Assembly: GCF_037072025.1 (NCBI RefSeq)
Contig: NZ_JAXHDD010000019.1
Span: forward strand, 1 to 64,000
Direction: 5' to 3'
Length of the DNA: 64,000 nt
Source of the DNA: Pseudogracilibacillus sp037072025
GTDB lineage: Bacteria; Bacillota; Bacilli; Bacillales; Amphibacillaceae
Numbering within the stretch: the first letter of the stretch is position 1; every line of letters starts with the position of its first letter. Under the pieces are notes generated by a model that saw only the letters and a list, made by a program, of their open reading frames with translations, ran no database searches and was not told the origin of the DNA. The position numbers and the translations under genes are program-made. This document shows, in pieces, positions 23,779-32,479 of this stretch.

Positions 23779-23937
23779 CAAATTTTAGGATAAATTACCC
23801 TTTTTCAAAGGTCTTTTCTTTGTTATACTGGTAGTTAAACTTATAATTAGAAAAGAATAAATGTTCTTTACATCGAAATAATGTAAGTAGATATACCTTT
23901 TTATCCGGAAATAAATTTTAATCATGGAGGTTTTATC

Positions 23938-24453
23938 ATGAAATATGGAATAGTAATTTTTCCTTCTAAGGAAATTCAGGATGAAGCGAATGCATTCAGA
24001 AAGCGATATGATCCAAAATATACAAATATTCCACCTCACATCACTTTAAAACCTACTTTTGAAATGGACATTCCTAAACGAGATGAAATCGTTCGTGAAC
24101 TTAAAAAAATCGCAAACGAAACGGAGCCGTTTAAAATTAATGTTACAAAAGTAAAATCATTTGCTCCAGTAACCTATACTATTTACTTTAAAGTCGAACC
24201 AACTCCTGAATTAAACGCTTTATATGATAAAATGCACACAGGAAAATTCCCAACAACTAAAGATCAGCACCCTTTTGTTCCACATATAACAATCGCTCAA
24301 GACCTAGTTGAAGACGAGTATTCCGATATTTATGCTAGTTTGCAAATGAAAGAAATTGAGTATGAAGATACAATAGACAGGTTTCAGCTCTGCTATCAAA
24401 TTGAAAATGGATTTTGGACGGTGTATGACACATTTGTATTCGGACAGGAGTAA
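23938..24453 (+). CDS. yjcG: 2H phosphoesterase-family protein (YjcG type)
   Basis: A 171-residue protein with the two H-x-[TS]-x motifs of the 2H family: 'PPHITLKP' near residue 33 and 'VPHITIAQ' near 114. 2H enzymes act as cyclic phosphodiesterases or RNA ligases; the length and 'KYGIVIFPSKEIQDEAN' start match B. subtilis YjcG, annotated as a putative phosphoesterase. GGAGG precedes the ATG. It is eight bases upstream of yjcF. Confidence 0.88.
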   Translation: MKYGIVIFPSKEIQDEANAFRKRYDPKYTNIPPHITLKPTFEMDIPKRDEIVRELKKIANETEPFKINVTKVKSFAPVTYTIYFKVEPTPELNALYDKMHTGKFPTTKDQHPFVPHITIAQDLVEDEYSDIYASLQMKEIEYEDTIDRFQLCYQIENGFWTVYDTFVFGQE

Positions 24454-24460
24454 TAAGGCT

Positions 24461-24895
24461 ATGGAAATTAAAGTAGTAACAACAGACCCAGAACAAAAAG
24501 AAGCTTATCGTATAAGAAAAATAGTATTTGTAGATGAACAAAACGTTCCAATGGATTTAGAAATTGATGAACATGAAGAAGCGTCCATACATTTTATCGC
24601 TTATGCTTATAATGGAAAAGACATTGTCGGTGCCAGCCGGTTACGTTTTGTTGGTGAATACGGTAAATTAGAACGTATTTGTGTTTTAAAATCTTATCGT
24701 GGAAAATCTTACGGAAAAAAACTGATTGACAAAATGGAAGAAGAAATTGTCAATAAAGGGTATAAAAAAGCAAAACTACACGCACAAACCCATGCAAAAG
24801 AATTTTATGAGCGATTGGGTTATGAAGTTATCTCAGATGAGTTTATGGATGCAGGTATTCCTCATGTTGCTATGACAAAAGAGTTGACAAAGTAG
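24461..24895 (+). CDS. yjcF: GNAT family N-acetyltransferase (YjcF type)
   Basis: A 144-residue GNAT protein. It shows 'AYRIRKIVFVDEQNVPMDLE' (part quoted: RKIVFVDEQNVP), a core 'GASRLRFVGEYGKLERICVL', the acetyl-CoA loop 'RGKSYGKKLIDKM' and a final 'FYERLGYEVISDEFMDAGIPHVAM'-type C-terminus. The frame extends upstream in the yjcG gene, but the ATG at 24461 preceded by AGGAGTAATAAGG is the true start. It ends in a terminator that overlaps the stop codon. Confidence 0.88.
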   Translation: MEIKVVTTDPEQKEAYRIRKIVFVDEQNVPMDLEIDEHEEASIHFIAYAYNGKDIVGASRLRFVGEYGKLERICVLKSYRGKSYGKKLIDKMEEEIVNKGYKKAKLHAQTHAKEFYERLGYEVISDEFMDAGIPHVAMTKELTK

Positions 24896-24927
24896 TAATT
24901 CATCAAAATGAATTTACTACTTTTTTA
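24890..24927 (+). terminator. terminator of the yfiBC-yjcHGF region
   Basis: AGTAGTAATTCAT and ATGAATTTACTACT form a long stem with a short loop, then TTTTTT. The left arm contains the yjcF stop codon. Confidence 0.85.
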
Positions 24928-25001
24928 TTTTCACGTATATTTTTTATCTTACACGCCAATCTAACCATATGACTTTCATTAAAGGAAGGAATGGTTGGCA
25001 G

Positions 25002-25718
25002 ATGAACAATATGTTACCAATGCTATACGAGTCAGTATTTGGTATTATAGCATTATTTATTCTAACAAAGGTCCTTGGTAAAACACAAATTTCCCAGCTT
25101 ACTCCTTTCGATTTTATTGCAGCAGTCGTTATAGGGGAGCTTGTTGGTAACGCATTATTCGATAAAAAGGCTGGCATTATAGACATTGGATATGTCATAT
25201 TAATTTGGGGAGTTCTTTTGTTTATTATTGAAAAGGTTGCACAGAAATTTAAAGGATCTCGCTTTATATTGGAGGGAAAACCTTCACTAGTAATTCATAA
25301 AGGTGAGCTAATATATGAAGAGTTGAGAAAAAATAAAATCGATATCAACGAACTACAACAATTACTGCGAATGAAAGATGTTTTTGCAGTGCAGGAGGTA
25401 GAGTATGCAGTTTTAGAAACGAACGGAGAATTATCCGTTCTAAAAAAAACTGAATATCAAACTCCTACGAAAAAAGATTTGAATGTCGCACCAACAGAAC
25501 CACAAATCGCAATGACAGTTATAACAGATGGTGAAATGATTAAAGACAATTTGGCTGAAGCAAATATTACTGAAGATTGGTTGCTAGATGAATTAAAGCG
25601 GCAAAATTTTGATAGTATTAAAGATGTATTCTATGCAGAATATTTAAAAAACAAAAAATTATTTGTGCTTCCATATACAAAAATTAAAAAGAAACATTTA
25701 GAAAATAAAACAAGCTGA
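25002..25718 (+). CDS. DUF421 (YetF/YdfS-like) membrane protein
   Basis: A 238-residue protein. Three N-terminal helices (to about residue 80) contain 'LTKVLGKTQISQLTPFDFI', the DUF421 signature, followed by 'GELVGNALFDKK'. The soluble part has 'GKPSLVIHKGELIYEELRKNKI' (part quoted: LVIHKGELIYEEL) and 'ELQQLLRMKDVFAVQEVEYAVLE', the second DUF421 signature. Bacillus genomes hold several of these, some in spores; function is unknown. The ATG at 25002 is preferred over an in-frame ATG at 24969 because AAGGAAGG lies between them. Confidence 0.85.
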   Translation: MNNMLPMLYESVFGIIALFILTKVLGKTQISQLTPFDFIAAVVIGELVGNALFDKKAGIIDIGYVILIWGVLLFIIEKVAQKFKGSRFILEGKPSLVIHKGELIYEELRKNKIDINELQQLLRMKDVFAVQEVEYAVLETNGELSVLKKTEYQTPTKKDLNVAPTEPQIAMTVITDGEMIKDNLAEANITEDWLLDELKRQNFDSIKDVFYAEYLKNKKLFVLPYTKIKKKHLENKTS

Positions 25719-25836
25719 AAAAGGTGATCATGCGTTACCTTATACAGCGCTAGACGCTTTTTAGGGCACGTGAGATTGCCTTGCGTTACCTTAATCGAGA
25801 TTGAGATGACTTTTCGGAAACGTACTATTTTCTTCT

Positions 25837-26119
25837 TTAGGTTTCTCCTTCGTAAGTTACTTCCTGTTTATATTTTTTATTGATCATTTTTCTTTTCCTT
25901 GCCAATGCTGCCTTTTCTCCTAAACTAATATATAATAATTCTCTTTCTTTTTCTTTCAATATATCATCAAATGTCTTTTCATCATCATATTCACAATTCA
26001 TTTTATAAATAGTTACTCTATGAGGTGCATCAATATAATAAGGACTTCTATTTTCCTTGATTATACGAAGCTGATAATCGTTATACAAATAAATCTGTAA
26101 TTGGTAAGATGTATCCCAT
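25837..26119 (-). pseudogene. small conserved-looking protein with a frameshift near its start
   Basis: An ATG at 26117-26119 with GGAGGGGAT upstream opens MGYILPITDLFV and then hits TAA. In the next frame 83 residues continue without any ribosome binding site: YNDYQLRIIKENRSPYYIDA, with a basic 'ALARKRKMINKKYKQE' end. Removing one T in the TTT near 26097 would join them as ...ITDYLYNDYQLRI. I infer one gene of about 93 codons with a single-base insertion, either a real loss or a sequencing error. It sits between yjcF/DUF421 and the coat gene. No family recognised. Confidence 0.55.
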
Positions 26120-26246
26120 TTTTATCCCCTCCTACCTATTCTATACCTTTTTTCTCACTTTCTTATGCCTGTTTCTTAAAAATTATTTTTTTGTTTTAGA
26201 TCGGGCTTTTACCTTGTTAAAATAAAGAATGCTTGATAAATGCCTA

Positions 26247-26274
26247 CACACCCCATCTATTTACACATATTCTA
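26247..26274 (+). promoter_or_regulatory. SigK-type sporulation promoter before cotZ
   Basis: CATATTCTA at 26266-26274 fits the sigma-K -10 consensus CATA-N3-TA exactly, and an ACA at 26246-26250 lies about 16 bases upstream at the -35 position. The position, about 50 bases before the cotZ start, and late mother-cell expression of coat genes support it. Confidence 0.55.
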
Positions 26275-26321
26275 TTAATGACTTTAATAAGTCAGTATGT
26301 ATATAGAAAGGAGACATTTTC

Positions 26322-26777
26322 ATGGGTTGTGGAGAAGACCATAAAACGGGAAGTTGTGTATGTGATGTCCTAAGGGATATTGCACGCGCTCAAAGAGATA
26401 TTACTGAATTTGAGTGTGACACGAGTTGTGAAAAGTCAATTAGTGATTTATTAGGTGAAACAGAAGTTCGCAACGGCTTGGACACTGTTCCTGTGTTGTT
26501 ATATTGTAAAGATGGATGTAAACCATTTAAAGGATTTGGGGCTCATCCAAGAAATATCGGAAAAATCAAGTCTAGTTTCTTCTTCAGAGTAAAGAGTGTT
26601 ACTAAAGATTGCTGTGCAGTACTTGAATTATTAAGAGATCCAAACGACTCAGATCCAAACCCACACAATCCTGTTGAACAACACACCAAACATTTAAGAA
26701 CGACTGGAATTTGCATTACTGTAGACGTAAAGTGCTTCTGTCACGTTACTTGCTTGCCAGCAATTTCAGCATTTTAA
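26322..26777 (+). CDS. cotZ: Cys-rich spore coat protein, CotY/CotZ family
   Basis: A 151-residue protein rich in Cys (about 16), starting MGCGEDHKTGSCVCDVLRDI and with 'LLYCKDGCKPFKGFG' in the middle and 'CFCHVTCLP' near the end. This is the CotY/CotZ coat-crust family, which assembles into disulfide-linked sheets on the spore surface. A ribosome binding site AAAGGAGA precedes the ATG and a sigma-K-like promoter lies upstream. The converging cotO-type gene shares its terminator, matching the cotO-cotZ neighbourhood of B. subtilis. Only one CotY/Z paralogue is seen here. Confidence 0.88.
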   Translation: MGCGEDHKTGSCVCDVLRDIARAQRDITEFECDTSCEKSISDLLGETEVRNGLDTVPVLLYCKDGCKPFKGFGAHPRNIGKIKSSFFFRVKSVTKDCCAVLELLRDPNDSDPNPHNPVEQHTKHLRTTGICITVDVKCFCHVTCLPAISAF

Positions 26778-26784
26778 TGGAAAG

Positions 26785-26826
26785 AAAAAAGACACCATCG
26801 AGCCAAAAGTTCGATGGTGTCTTTTT
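26785..26826. terminator. bidirectional terminator between cotZ and cotO
   Basis: AAAAAAGACACCATCGA and TCGATGGTGTCTTTTT pair perfectly around a nine-base loop, with T-runs on both strands. It serves the two converging genes. Confidence 0.88.
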
Positions 26827-27214
26827 AAAATCCGATTAAATGAATATCTTTTATGACACTCTTGTTGATTTCCGTCATACCACGACCAATAACACGCAAT
26901 GTTACTGAATCCCCTGCATCACCAATCATAACTCCTCGATATTCTTTTTCTTCCGTAATCACTTCACATCGAATTCGTGGTACTTCACTCGGCAGATTAA
27001 CTAAATAATCAATTTTCCCATCAATATTTAGCCCTTTAAAAGAACTGTCATTACTGTATTCCTTTGTATTTTCTTCCGTTAGTTGTTCTTCCTTTTCTTT
27101 AGTTTGAACAGAAAGATTCCGACCAAAATAGCTTTCTTGCATATAGGCTTTAGGCTTTTGAAAATTTGGCTGGTCAATATACATTAATGGTTCAATGAAA
27201 CGTTCACCTTTCAT
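26825..27214 (-). CDS. cotO: CotO-like spore coat protein
   Basis: A 129-residue protein. An N-terminal 'PLMYIDQPNF' and a C-terminal half 'DYLVNLPSEVPRIRCEVITEEKEYRG' (part quoted: LPSEVPRIRCEVITEEK) with final 'KSVIKDIHLIGF' resemble CotO, a morphogenetic coat protein controlling the late stages of coat encasement. B. subtilis CotO has about 227 residues; this one has a much shorter middle. Its place next to a converging cotZ is as in B. subtilis. The stop lies in the shared terminator. ATG at 27212-27214 or a GTG two codons before could be the start, both near AAAGGGG. Confidence 0.65.
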   Translation of the reverse strand: MKGERFIEPLMYIDQPNFQKPKAYMQESYFGRNLSVQTKEKEEQLTEENTKEYSNDSSFKGLNIDGKIDYLVNLPSEVPRIRCEVITEEKEYRGVMIGDAGDSVTLRVIGRGMTEINKSVIKDIHLIGF

Positions 27215-27395
27215 GAACACCGTGCCCCTTTCAAGTTCAGTCTCTAACCCATTATATGAGCCTATTTATTGAAATGTGATAAATACATTTTTATTTAGAA
27301 AATTGACTTATAGAGGATGTTCAAAACTCCTATGTCTTTACAGACACCGTAATGTATGGAAATGGGGGCATGCGGTTTAATTTTGAGCTACTTTG

Positions 27396-27627
27396 TTAAT
27401 CATGATAATACAAAGACTGTGATCATACAGGTTTTTAAAGATCACCTCTATGGAGAAGTACGGTTACATACAACCTTTCACATTTTAGGAGGATGCATGA
27501 CGAGCACCTGAGTGGAAACAGGTATGATATGTTAACTTTACTTACGATAGACACAAGTATTTTTCTAGGATGGAAAGAAGTCCTAACAAATACGAAAGGG
27601 ACAGTAAAAAAACATTTGTTTTAATAA
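27396..27627 (+). pseudogene. possible decayed coding sequence of unknown family
   Basis: Two consecutive frames look coding: NHDNTKTVIIQVFKDHLYGE...ending at a TGA, then after a shift YDMLTLLTIDTSIFLGWKEV...KKHLF with TAA. No start or ribosome binding site is visible and I recognise no family. Its position between coat and surface-protein genes does not decide a function. Confidence 0.25.
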
Positions 27628-27690
27628 AATTAATTCCCCCAAAAAGTAAAATTACGTTTTTAGGAGGGGTGCTTTTTTGCGCCAAAATTA

Positions 27691-27860
27691 GAGCAGATGT
27701 TCATTTTCGTATAAAAGTCCGGTTAAAATAACAAGTCGCATTTCTTCGTTGGCTTGTTTTTCGCTACTCACGTATTTAACTGCATACGTTCCGTTGCCGG
27801 GAGCTATGCTGTCTTGAACTGCTCGGTTCTTTTCATCCTCCTTTTTGAGTACAAACTTAT
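27691..27860 (+). repeat. dispersed intergenic repeat A, copy 1
   Basis: The stretch beginning GATGTTC and including AAAGTCCGGT, ATTTCTTCGTTGGCTTG, CATAC-TTCCG, CGGGAGCT and ATCCTCCTTTTTGA-ACA matches 60432-60630 at roughly three quarters of positions by eye. No coding content. The leading 'agaggatgttcaa' also occurs alone at 27313 and 39799. Confidence 0.7.
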
Positions 27861-27907
27861 AGCCAAACCTTTATTGCGGAGAGTATGAGTTACACTAACG
27901 AGTGATT

Positions 27908-28028
27908 GACGTGCTAGTACTGGCACCTGAGACAAAGCTTTGCGGTGGGGCGAACGATAATTGCAAAAGCTCTTTCGATAGGACGAGTAAGCGCAGTCAC
28001 AATTCCAGGACGTTGCGTTCTTAGCCAG
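27908..28028 (+). repeat. dispersed intergenic repeat B, copy 1
   Basis: GACGTGCTAGTACTGGC at 27908 and the following GACAAA-CTTT-CGGTGGG-CGAACGA, then CCAGGACGT-GCG-TCTTAGCCAGT, are shared with 53022-53106. The copy here has an extra roughly 30 bases in the middle. No open frame or transposase is associated. Confidence 0.7.
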
Positions 28029-28063
28029 TAAGTGAGTCAAGAGTGTTTATATTTTTTTAACTC

Positions 28064-28100
28064 AAAAAAAGAACTAGAGTTTATAACCCTAGTCCTTTTT
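28064..28100 (-). terminator. terminator of the surface-protein gene
   Basis: GGACTAGGGTT and AACTCTAGTTC pair on the minus strand, followed by TTTTTTT. It lies directly past the stop of the LPNTA protein gene. Confidence 0.8.
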
Positions 28101-28106
28101 TTACAA

Positions 28107-30176
28107 TTATTCCATTACTTTTCTTTTTCTAAGAACCATTAATGAAGCACCTGCAATCAATGTAAGAGCTCCGATTAAAAGAATTGTGTACATGGTTGTC
28201 GCTGTGTTCGGTAATGATAAGCCAGTTCCGTCTTGTTTGTCCGTTGTCTTACCTGCGCCATCACCATTTGAACTGTCATCGCCATCTTCTACCGTAACTT
28301 TCACACCGCCAGAGCCGTTATCGTTATTGTTATTGTTTCCACCTGTTCCCGGATCTGTAGTATCATCTTCCTCTCCTGGAGTCTTAGGTGTTTTAGGATC
28401 TTTTGGATCTTTTGGATCTTTTGGATCTTGATCTGGATCTGGATCTGGATCTGGATCTGGATTTGGATTTGGATCTGGATTTGGATCTGGATTTGGATCT
28501 TTAGGTAAACCGATATCTGCATATTTTCCAACTTCAAATGGTACGTTTATTGTTTCAACGATTTCCTCTCCATCGCGATATAGAGTTACTTTTACTTCCA
28601 TTGCTTTTAGTTGTTCAATCGATTTACTCGTTTCTCCAACAGCTGTAAAGTAACCTTGGTAACCTGAAGCTCCATTTAAGTCACCAAACGTTAATGTCGC
28701 AACGTTACCTTTCCAGTCTACTTCTACACGGCTACCACCGTTATAATCAGGTTTTAAAATTTTAATGCCATTTGGAACAATAAATTCCATTTTAACTTGT
28801 TCAACGTCAGCAACATCAAGATTTTTCACTTCATAATTAAAGTTAAAGCCCATTTGGTTCCCTGTAATTCCTGGGTAATCAGGAATTATTTGCGCATTTG
28901 CGTCAAAGTGCCATGCAATGTCCATGTCTGAAAAGTCGACTTTAATATGACCATCAAATTGACCAACTTCATTATAGCCTGCATCTAGAATTTTGAAGAC
29001 AGAAATTGTTTCTGATGTAACAATCGCATCTGAAACACCAACTACTGGGATGCGGTACGTTAACTCGCCTTCTTTTCCTTGCTCTAAATTAGGAAGTTTT
29101 AAAGCAACTGATCTCGCACCATCACCCGTATTCAAAATTTCTACATTAGCTGGCATATTTTCATCATTTACAACTTCCACATCTTCAGGTAATTCGAAAG
29201 CAACGTAAAGATCGTTTACACTATCATTTGTTTGGTTTTCTGCTTGTACTTTCACATCAAGGAAATGATATTTTTTACCCTCATCATACGTTGTGCTTCC
29301 TGTGATAGAACCATGTAAATCAATTTTCGGATTTTCTTCCATTACTGAAAAATCAATTTCTCTTTGACCTCTTAGTTGGCCAATTTCTTCATAATTACCT
29401 GCATTAACATCAACATTCAATAAATACATATTTAGATGCGGATCATTGTCGTTCTCTACACCAGTTAAGGCAATCTGCTTATCTACATGTTCTGAACCAG
29501 ATGATTTTACATCTGGAACCTTAACAGCTAGACCAGTTTTTCCAGCAATACCGATTCGGACAACACCGCTAGGAAGTTCTTCTGCTACATCAACCCCGTT
29601 TGGTAAAGTAAATGCTACCCACTTATTCTTAATTTCTTGAGTTGTATGGAAATTCGTGATTCCAGCTCGTAAATCAAGTACATAATGTCCTTTATTGAAA
29701 TCGTAGGAAATATCACCACTTGCTGTACCGAATACGTCAGTTAAGTTTAAATCTTCTTCTTCTTCTTCTTCGTCCTCGGTAGCTTCTTCAGCTTCTTCTT
29801 CGTCTTCCTCTTCGTCTACTGCTTCTTCTTTTTCATTTTCTGCTGGATCCTTTTCTTCACTCGGATCTGCTTTTGCTTTCTTGCCATCCTCTGCAGGCTC
29901 GTCTGCATTAGGGGTATTTAAATCCGACTCTGCAGCATCGGATTCATCTGTTTCATTTGCATCTGCTTCTTCGCCCTCTTTTGTTTCAGAGGAAGCTTCT
30001 TCGTCCTCTTCTGTTTTAGAGGAAGCTTCTTCGTCATTCGCTTGCTCTTTTGTTTCATTCACTTGGTCTTCGGCAGCATCCGTATTATCCGCTTCTTGTG
30101 CATTTGCAGTTAGTGGTGCTACTGGAGAAAAAGTCAACATTAAAATGAGCATGAATGTCGAAAATTTCTTAAACAT
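28107..30176 (-). CDS. sortase-anchored surface protein with LPNTA motif
   Basis: A 689-residue secreted, cell-wall-anchored protein. Residues 1-27 are a signal peptide (cut after ANA). Residues 30-145 are extremely acidic, made of Glu/Asp/Ala/Ser runs. Residues about 150-550 hold three related beta-rich modules, each closing with 'G-L/F-G-IDFS-M' type strands (REIDFSVMEE, IKVDFSDMDI). Residues 555-610 are a DPNPDP and DPK repeat region encoded by a tandem six-base repeat. The end is LSLPNTA, a helix and RKRKVME. LPNTA is the sorting motif used by class D sortases of sporulating bacilli (SrtC/SrtD). No sortase gene is close. Probably an adhesin or spore/mother-cell wall protein; ligand unknown. 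AGGGA precedes the ATG. Confidence 0.82.
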   Translation of the reverse strand: MFKKFSTFMLILMLTFSPVAPLTANAQEADNTDAAEDQVNETKEQANDEEASSKTEEDEEASSETKEGEEADANETDESDAAESDLNTPNADEPAEDGKKAKADPSEEKDPAENEKEEAVDEEEDEEEAEEATEDEEEEEEDLNLTDVFGTASGDISYDFNKGHYVLDLRAGITNFHTTQEIKNKWVAFTLPNGVDVAEELPSGVVRIGIAGKTGLAVKVPDVKSSGSEHVDKQIALTGVENDNDPHLNMYLLNVDVNAGNYEEIGQLRGQREIDFSVMEENPKIDLHGSITGSTTYDEGKKYHFLDVKVQAENQTNDSVNDLYVAFELPEDVEVVNDENMPANVEILNTGDGARSVALKLPNLEQGKEGELTYRIPVVGVSDAIVTSETISVFKILDAGYNEVGQFDGHIKVDFSDMDIAWHFDANAQIIPDYPGITGNQMGFNFNYEVKNLDVADVEQVKMEFIVPNGIKILKPDYNGGSRVEVDWKGNVATLTFGDLNGASGYQGYFTAVGETSKSIEQLKAMEVKVTLYRDGEEIVETINVPFEVGKYADIGLPKDPNPDPNPDPNPNPDPDPDPDPDQDPKDPKDPKDPKTPKTPGEEDDTTDPGTGGNNNNNDNGSGGVKVTVEDGDDSSNGDGAGKTTDKQDGTGLSLPNTATTMYTILLIGALTLIAGASLMVLRKRKVME
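28399..28500. repeat. six-base tandem repeat within the surface-protein gene
   Basis: GGATCT/GGATTT units repeated about 15 times encode alternating Asp-Pro/Asn-Pro and DPK residues. Being a multiple of three, copy changes keep frame, so the wall-spanning stalk may vary in length by slippage. Confidence 0.8.
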
Positions 30177-30699
30177 GTAATCCCTCCAATATTTTTATTT
30201 TTGAGCTAGCACACTTTGGTCATCAACTATGACTTGCTCGCACCCATTTAAATAGGATTACTTTATTCTGCTAACTCTTTGTCTTCAACCATGTGTAAGT
30301 TTAAACAATTTAATAAATTGCCACAAGAGATAATTTTCTCATGTTTTTCTACTTAGTTATATACCATTTACTTCCATTTATAGTTCTTTTGACTTAATTT
30401 TTATACGATCAATTTCAATAATAATGCTTACATATTTTACTTGAAAATCAAAAACATCATACAATAGTTTTGTTTTTGCGATAATATTCAAACAAATTAA
30501 TCTAGCTATGTAAATTCTCACTACTTATCAGCAGTTTAAAAAATGAGAAAAAGTAATCATTTCTGTATAAACGATTGAACAAACATAGAAAGGATTTGAG
30601 GATAAATACATAGGGATAAAATAACGTTTTCGTCATTTTCAAAAAATAAATCTAATCTTTTACGTAAATTATTATGATTTCATACAATATTTGACAATA
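30177..30699. other. AT-rich intergenic stretch
   Basis: No gene, repeat or clear RNA element was seen in this roughly 520-base gap. It must hold the promoter of the surface-protein gene, but no box stands out. Confidence 0.4.
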
Positions 30700-30745
30700 A
30701 AAAATCCTCATCATTGATTAATATTCGACCAATAATGAGGATTTA
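30700..30745 (-). terminator. terminator of mgtE
   Basis: AAATCCTCATTATTGG and CAATGATGAGGATTTTT pair on the minus strand just past the mgtE stop; a T-run follows. Confidence 0.85.
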
Positions 30746-30755
30746 ATGACAATTT

Positions 30756-32132
30756 TTAAAGCAACAATCCCATAAATGCGGTTGCCATTCCAAAATAAAT
30801 TAATATAGATGTTAAGTCATTCAATGTTGTAATAAACGGTCCAGATGCAACAGCGGGATCAATATTTATTTTTTGCATGATTAACGGAATGATAGCACCG
30901 GAAAGAGTCGCCACAGTTAATGTCACTAAAATAGCAATCCCAACTAAAACACCTAAGAAAATGTTCCCTTTCCAAAAATAAATTAAAAAGGTAACAAGAA
31001 TCCCACAAGATCCACCTACAAAAAGGCCTGTTGCAATTTCTTTCATAATCATTTTGATTTTTTTCTCTGAGCCGTAATCACCAACTGCAATACCACGAAC
31101 GGCGACAGCGAGCGATTGTGTACCTGCGTTTCCTGCCATTCCTGCAATTAACGGTATAAAAATTGCAACGATTGGAACTTGTTCTAATGTTTCTTCAAAG
31201 CCATTTATCAAACTCGCAGTAATCATGCCCAAAAATAATAAAATGATTAACCATGGTAACCTTTTTTTCGCTGCTTGAATTGGGTTTGAATCTCGATCCT
31301 TTGTCCCTGTTCCTGATAATGCGGCAAATTTGGAATAGTCATCAGTTGCTTCCTCATCCATAACGTCTAAAATATCATCTACCGTAATGATCCCAAGTAA
31401 ATGATTTTGAAAATCAACAACTGGAAGTGCTAAAAAATCATAATCCCGCATCATTTGAGCAACTTCTTCCTGATCACGACCAACCGAGACAGAAACAACA
31501 TTTTCAGACATTAAATCTTCAACAATTTCGTCATCATTTGCAATAATTAAGTCACGTAACGATAATACACCAACTAAACGTTTCTGCTCATCTAATACAT
31601 ACGTATAATAAATGGTTTCCGCATCTGGAGCTTTTTCTTTCATTTCCTGTAATGTTTCCTTTGCTGTTTGCGATTTTAAGATAGACACAAACTCTGTTGT
31701 CATTATACTACCGGCAGTCTTTTCTTCATAATGGAGAAGTGCCTTAATTTCTTCGGCTGACGACCTATCCATTATCGTTAAGAAACTTGCTACTTCATCT
31801 TTTGTAAGCTCCTTTAAAATATCAACCGCATCGTCAACAGCCATTTCAGCAAATACCATTGTGGCAAATCGAGGATCCATTTCTGTTATAAATTTTTCTG
31901 CTTCATCTAAATCAATGTACTCCATAATATCTGACATTTCTAACGGAGATAAATACGTATAAATTCTCACACGATCCTCATATCCTTGCTCTCTGAAAAA
32001 CATAGCTTGGTCATACGGATGAATTTCAAGAAACTTTTCTCTAAACTTTTCTGTATCTTCTTCCATTAATAAATCTTTCAATTCATCTGCTAATAATTCT
32101 ACTTCCTGTACATTTTCAACCATCATTTTCAC
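30756..32132 (-). CDS. mgtE: magnesium transporter MgtE
   Basis: A 458-residue Mg2+ channel. The N domain spans residues 1-130, two CBS domains cover about 135-255 ('AGSIMTTEFVSI', 'VEDLMSENVVSVSV'), and a plug helix leads to five membrane helices. The pore region shows 'AGMAGNAGTQSLAVAVRGIAVGD', a family hallmark (only part needed: AGNAGTQS), and the ion-site Asp in 'NDLTSILIYFG'. Mg2+ bound between the cytosolic domains closes the channel. The upstream M-box riboswitch adds transcriptional control by Mg2+. Start is GTG two codons before ATG-ATG; any of these could be used because the ribosome binding site (GTGGGTG) is poor. Confidence 0.92.
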   Translation of the reverse strand: MKMMVENVQEVELLADELKDLLMEEDTEKFREKFLEIHPYDQAMFFREQGYEDRVRIYTYLSPLEMSDIMEYIDLDEAEKFITEMDPRFATMVFAEMAVDDAVDILKELTKDEVASFLTIMDRSSAEEIKALLHYEEKTAGSIMTTEFVSILKSQTAKETLQEMKEKAPDAETIYYTYVLDEQKRLVGVLSLRDLIIANDDEIVEDLMSENVVSVSVGRDQEEVAQMMRDYDFLALPVVDFQNHLLGIITVDDILDVMDEEATDDYSKFAALSGTGTKDRDSNPIQAAKKRLPWLIILLFLGMITASLINGFEETLEQVPIVAIFIPLIAGMAGNAGTQSLAVAVRGIAVGDYGSEKKIKMIMKEIATGLFVGGSCGILVTFLIYFWKGNIFLGVLVGIAILVTLTVATLSGAIIPLIMQKINIDPAVASGPFITTLNDLTSILIYFGMATAFMGLLL

Positions 32133-32214
32133 CCACTTTTTATTTTTAATTAAAGTGTTAGGTGGCTTGGCACTAACTTTATAATGTAGAGGTAGTATTT
32201 TACCCTAAAAAGTA

Positions 32215-32428
32215 AAAAAGACACCTCTACGAAGAAGGTGTCATCATAAATAACCTATGATTAAAAGCCTCCATCGTGGAGTTTTAGCACTATATGGCCT
32301 GGATGTTCATCCCACTGCGTTAAAAACTACCTTAAGTCGATAGTTTCTGTTGACCCATTGGAGTCTCTCGACATTTCTGGGTAGCAGCTTACTTCCATAT
32401 AGGAGCCTCACCTAACGAGGAAAAACAT
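32215..32428 (-). ncRNA. M-box (ykoK leader) Mg2+ riboswitch with terminator
   Basis: Read on the minus strand it has the M-box features in order: GTTAGGTGAGGCTCCTATATGGA, GCTGCTACCC, ATGTCGAGAGACTCCAATGGGTCAAC (parts), AGGCCATATAG, and then an intrinsic terminator GACACCTTCTTCGTAGAGGTGTC plus TTTTTT at 32215-32242. High Mg2+ folds the aptamer and permits the terminator; low Mg2+ allows mgtE transcription. It lies about 80 bases upstream of mgtE. Confidence 0.93.
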
Positions 32429-32479
32429 ATTGAAATTCTATTCTTTATCATAACAAATCTGAATAAAATGTCAAATATT

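Noticed and set aside
27896..28028. rRNA or tRNA-like fragment because of GC-rich conserved stretches
   Set aside because: No cloverleaf, CCA or rRNA signature; the sequence recurs as a dispersed repeat at 53022.
28399..28500. Possible CRISPR or minisatellite array
   Set aside because: The six-base units are in-frame codon repeats without spacers. No true CRISPR array was found anywhere in the window.
28186..30180. Several plus-strand frames rich in Ser and Gly opposite the surface protein
   Set aside because: They mirror the repeats of the minus-strand gene and lack start signals.
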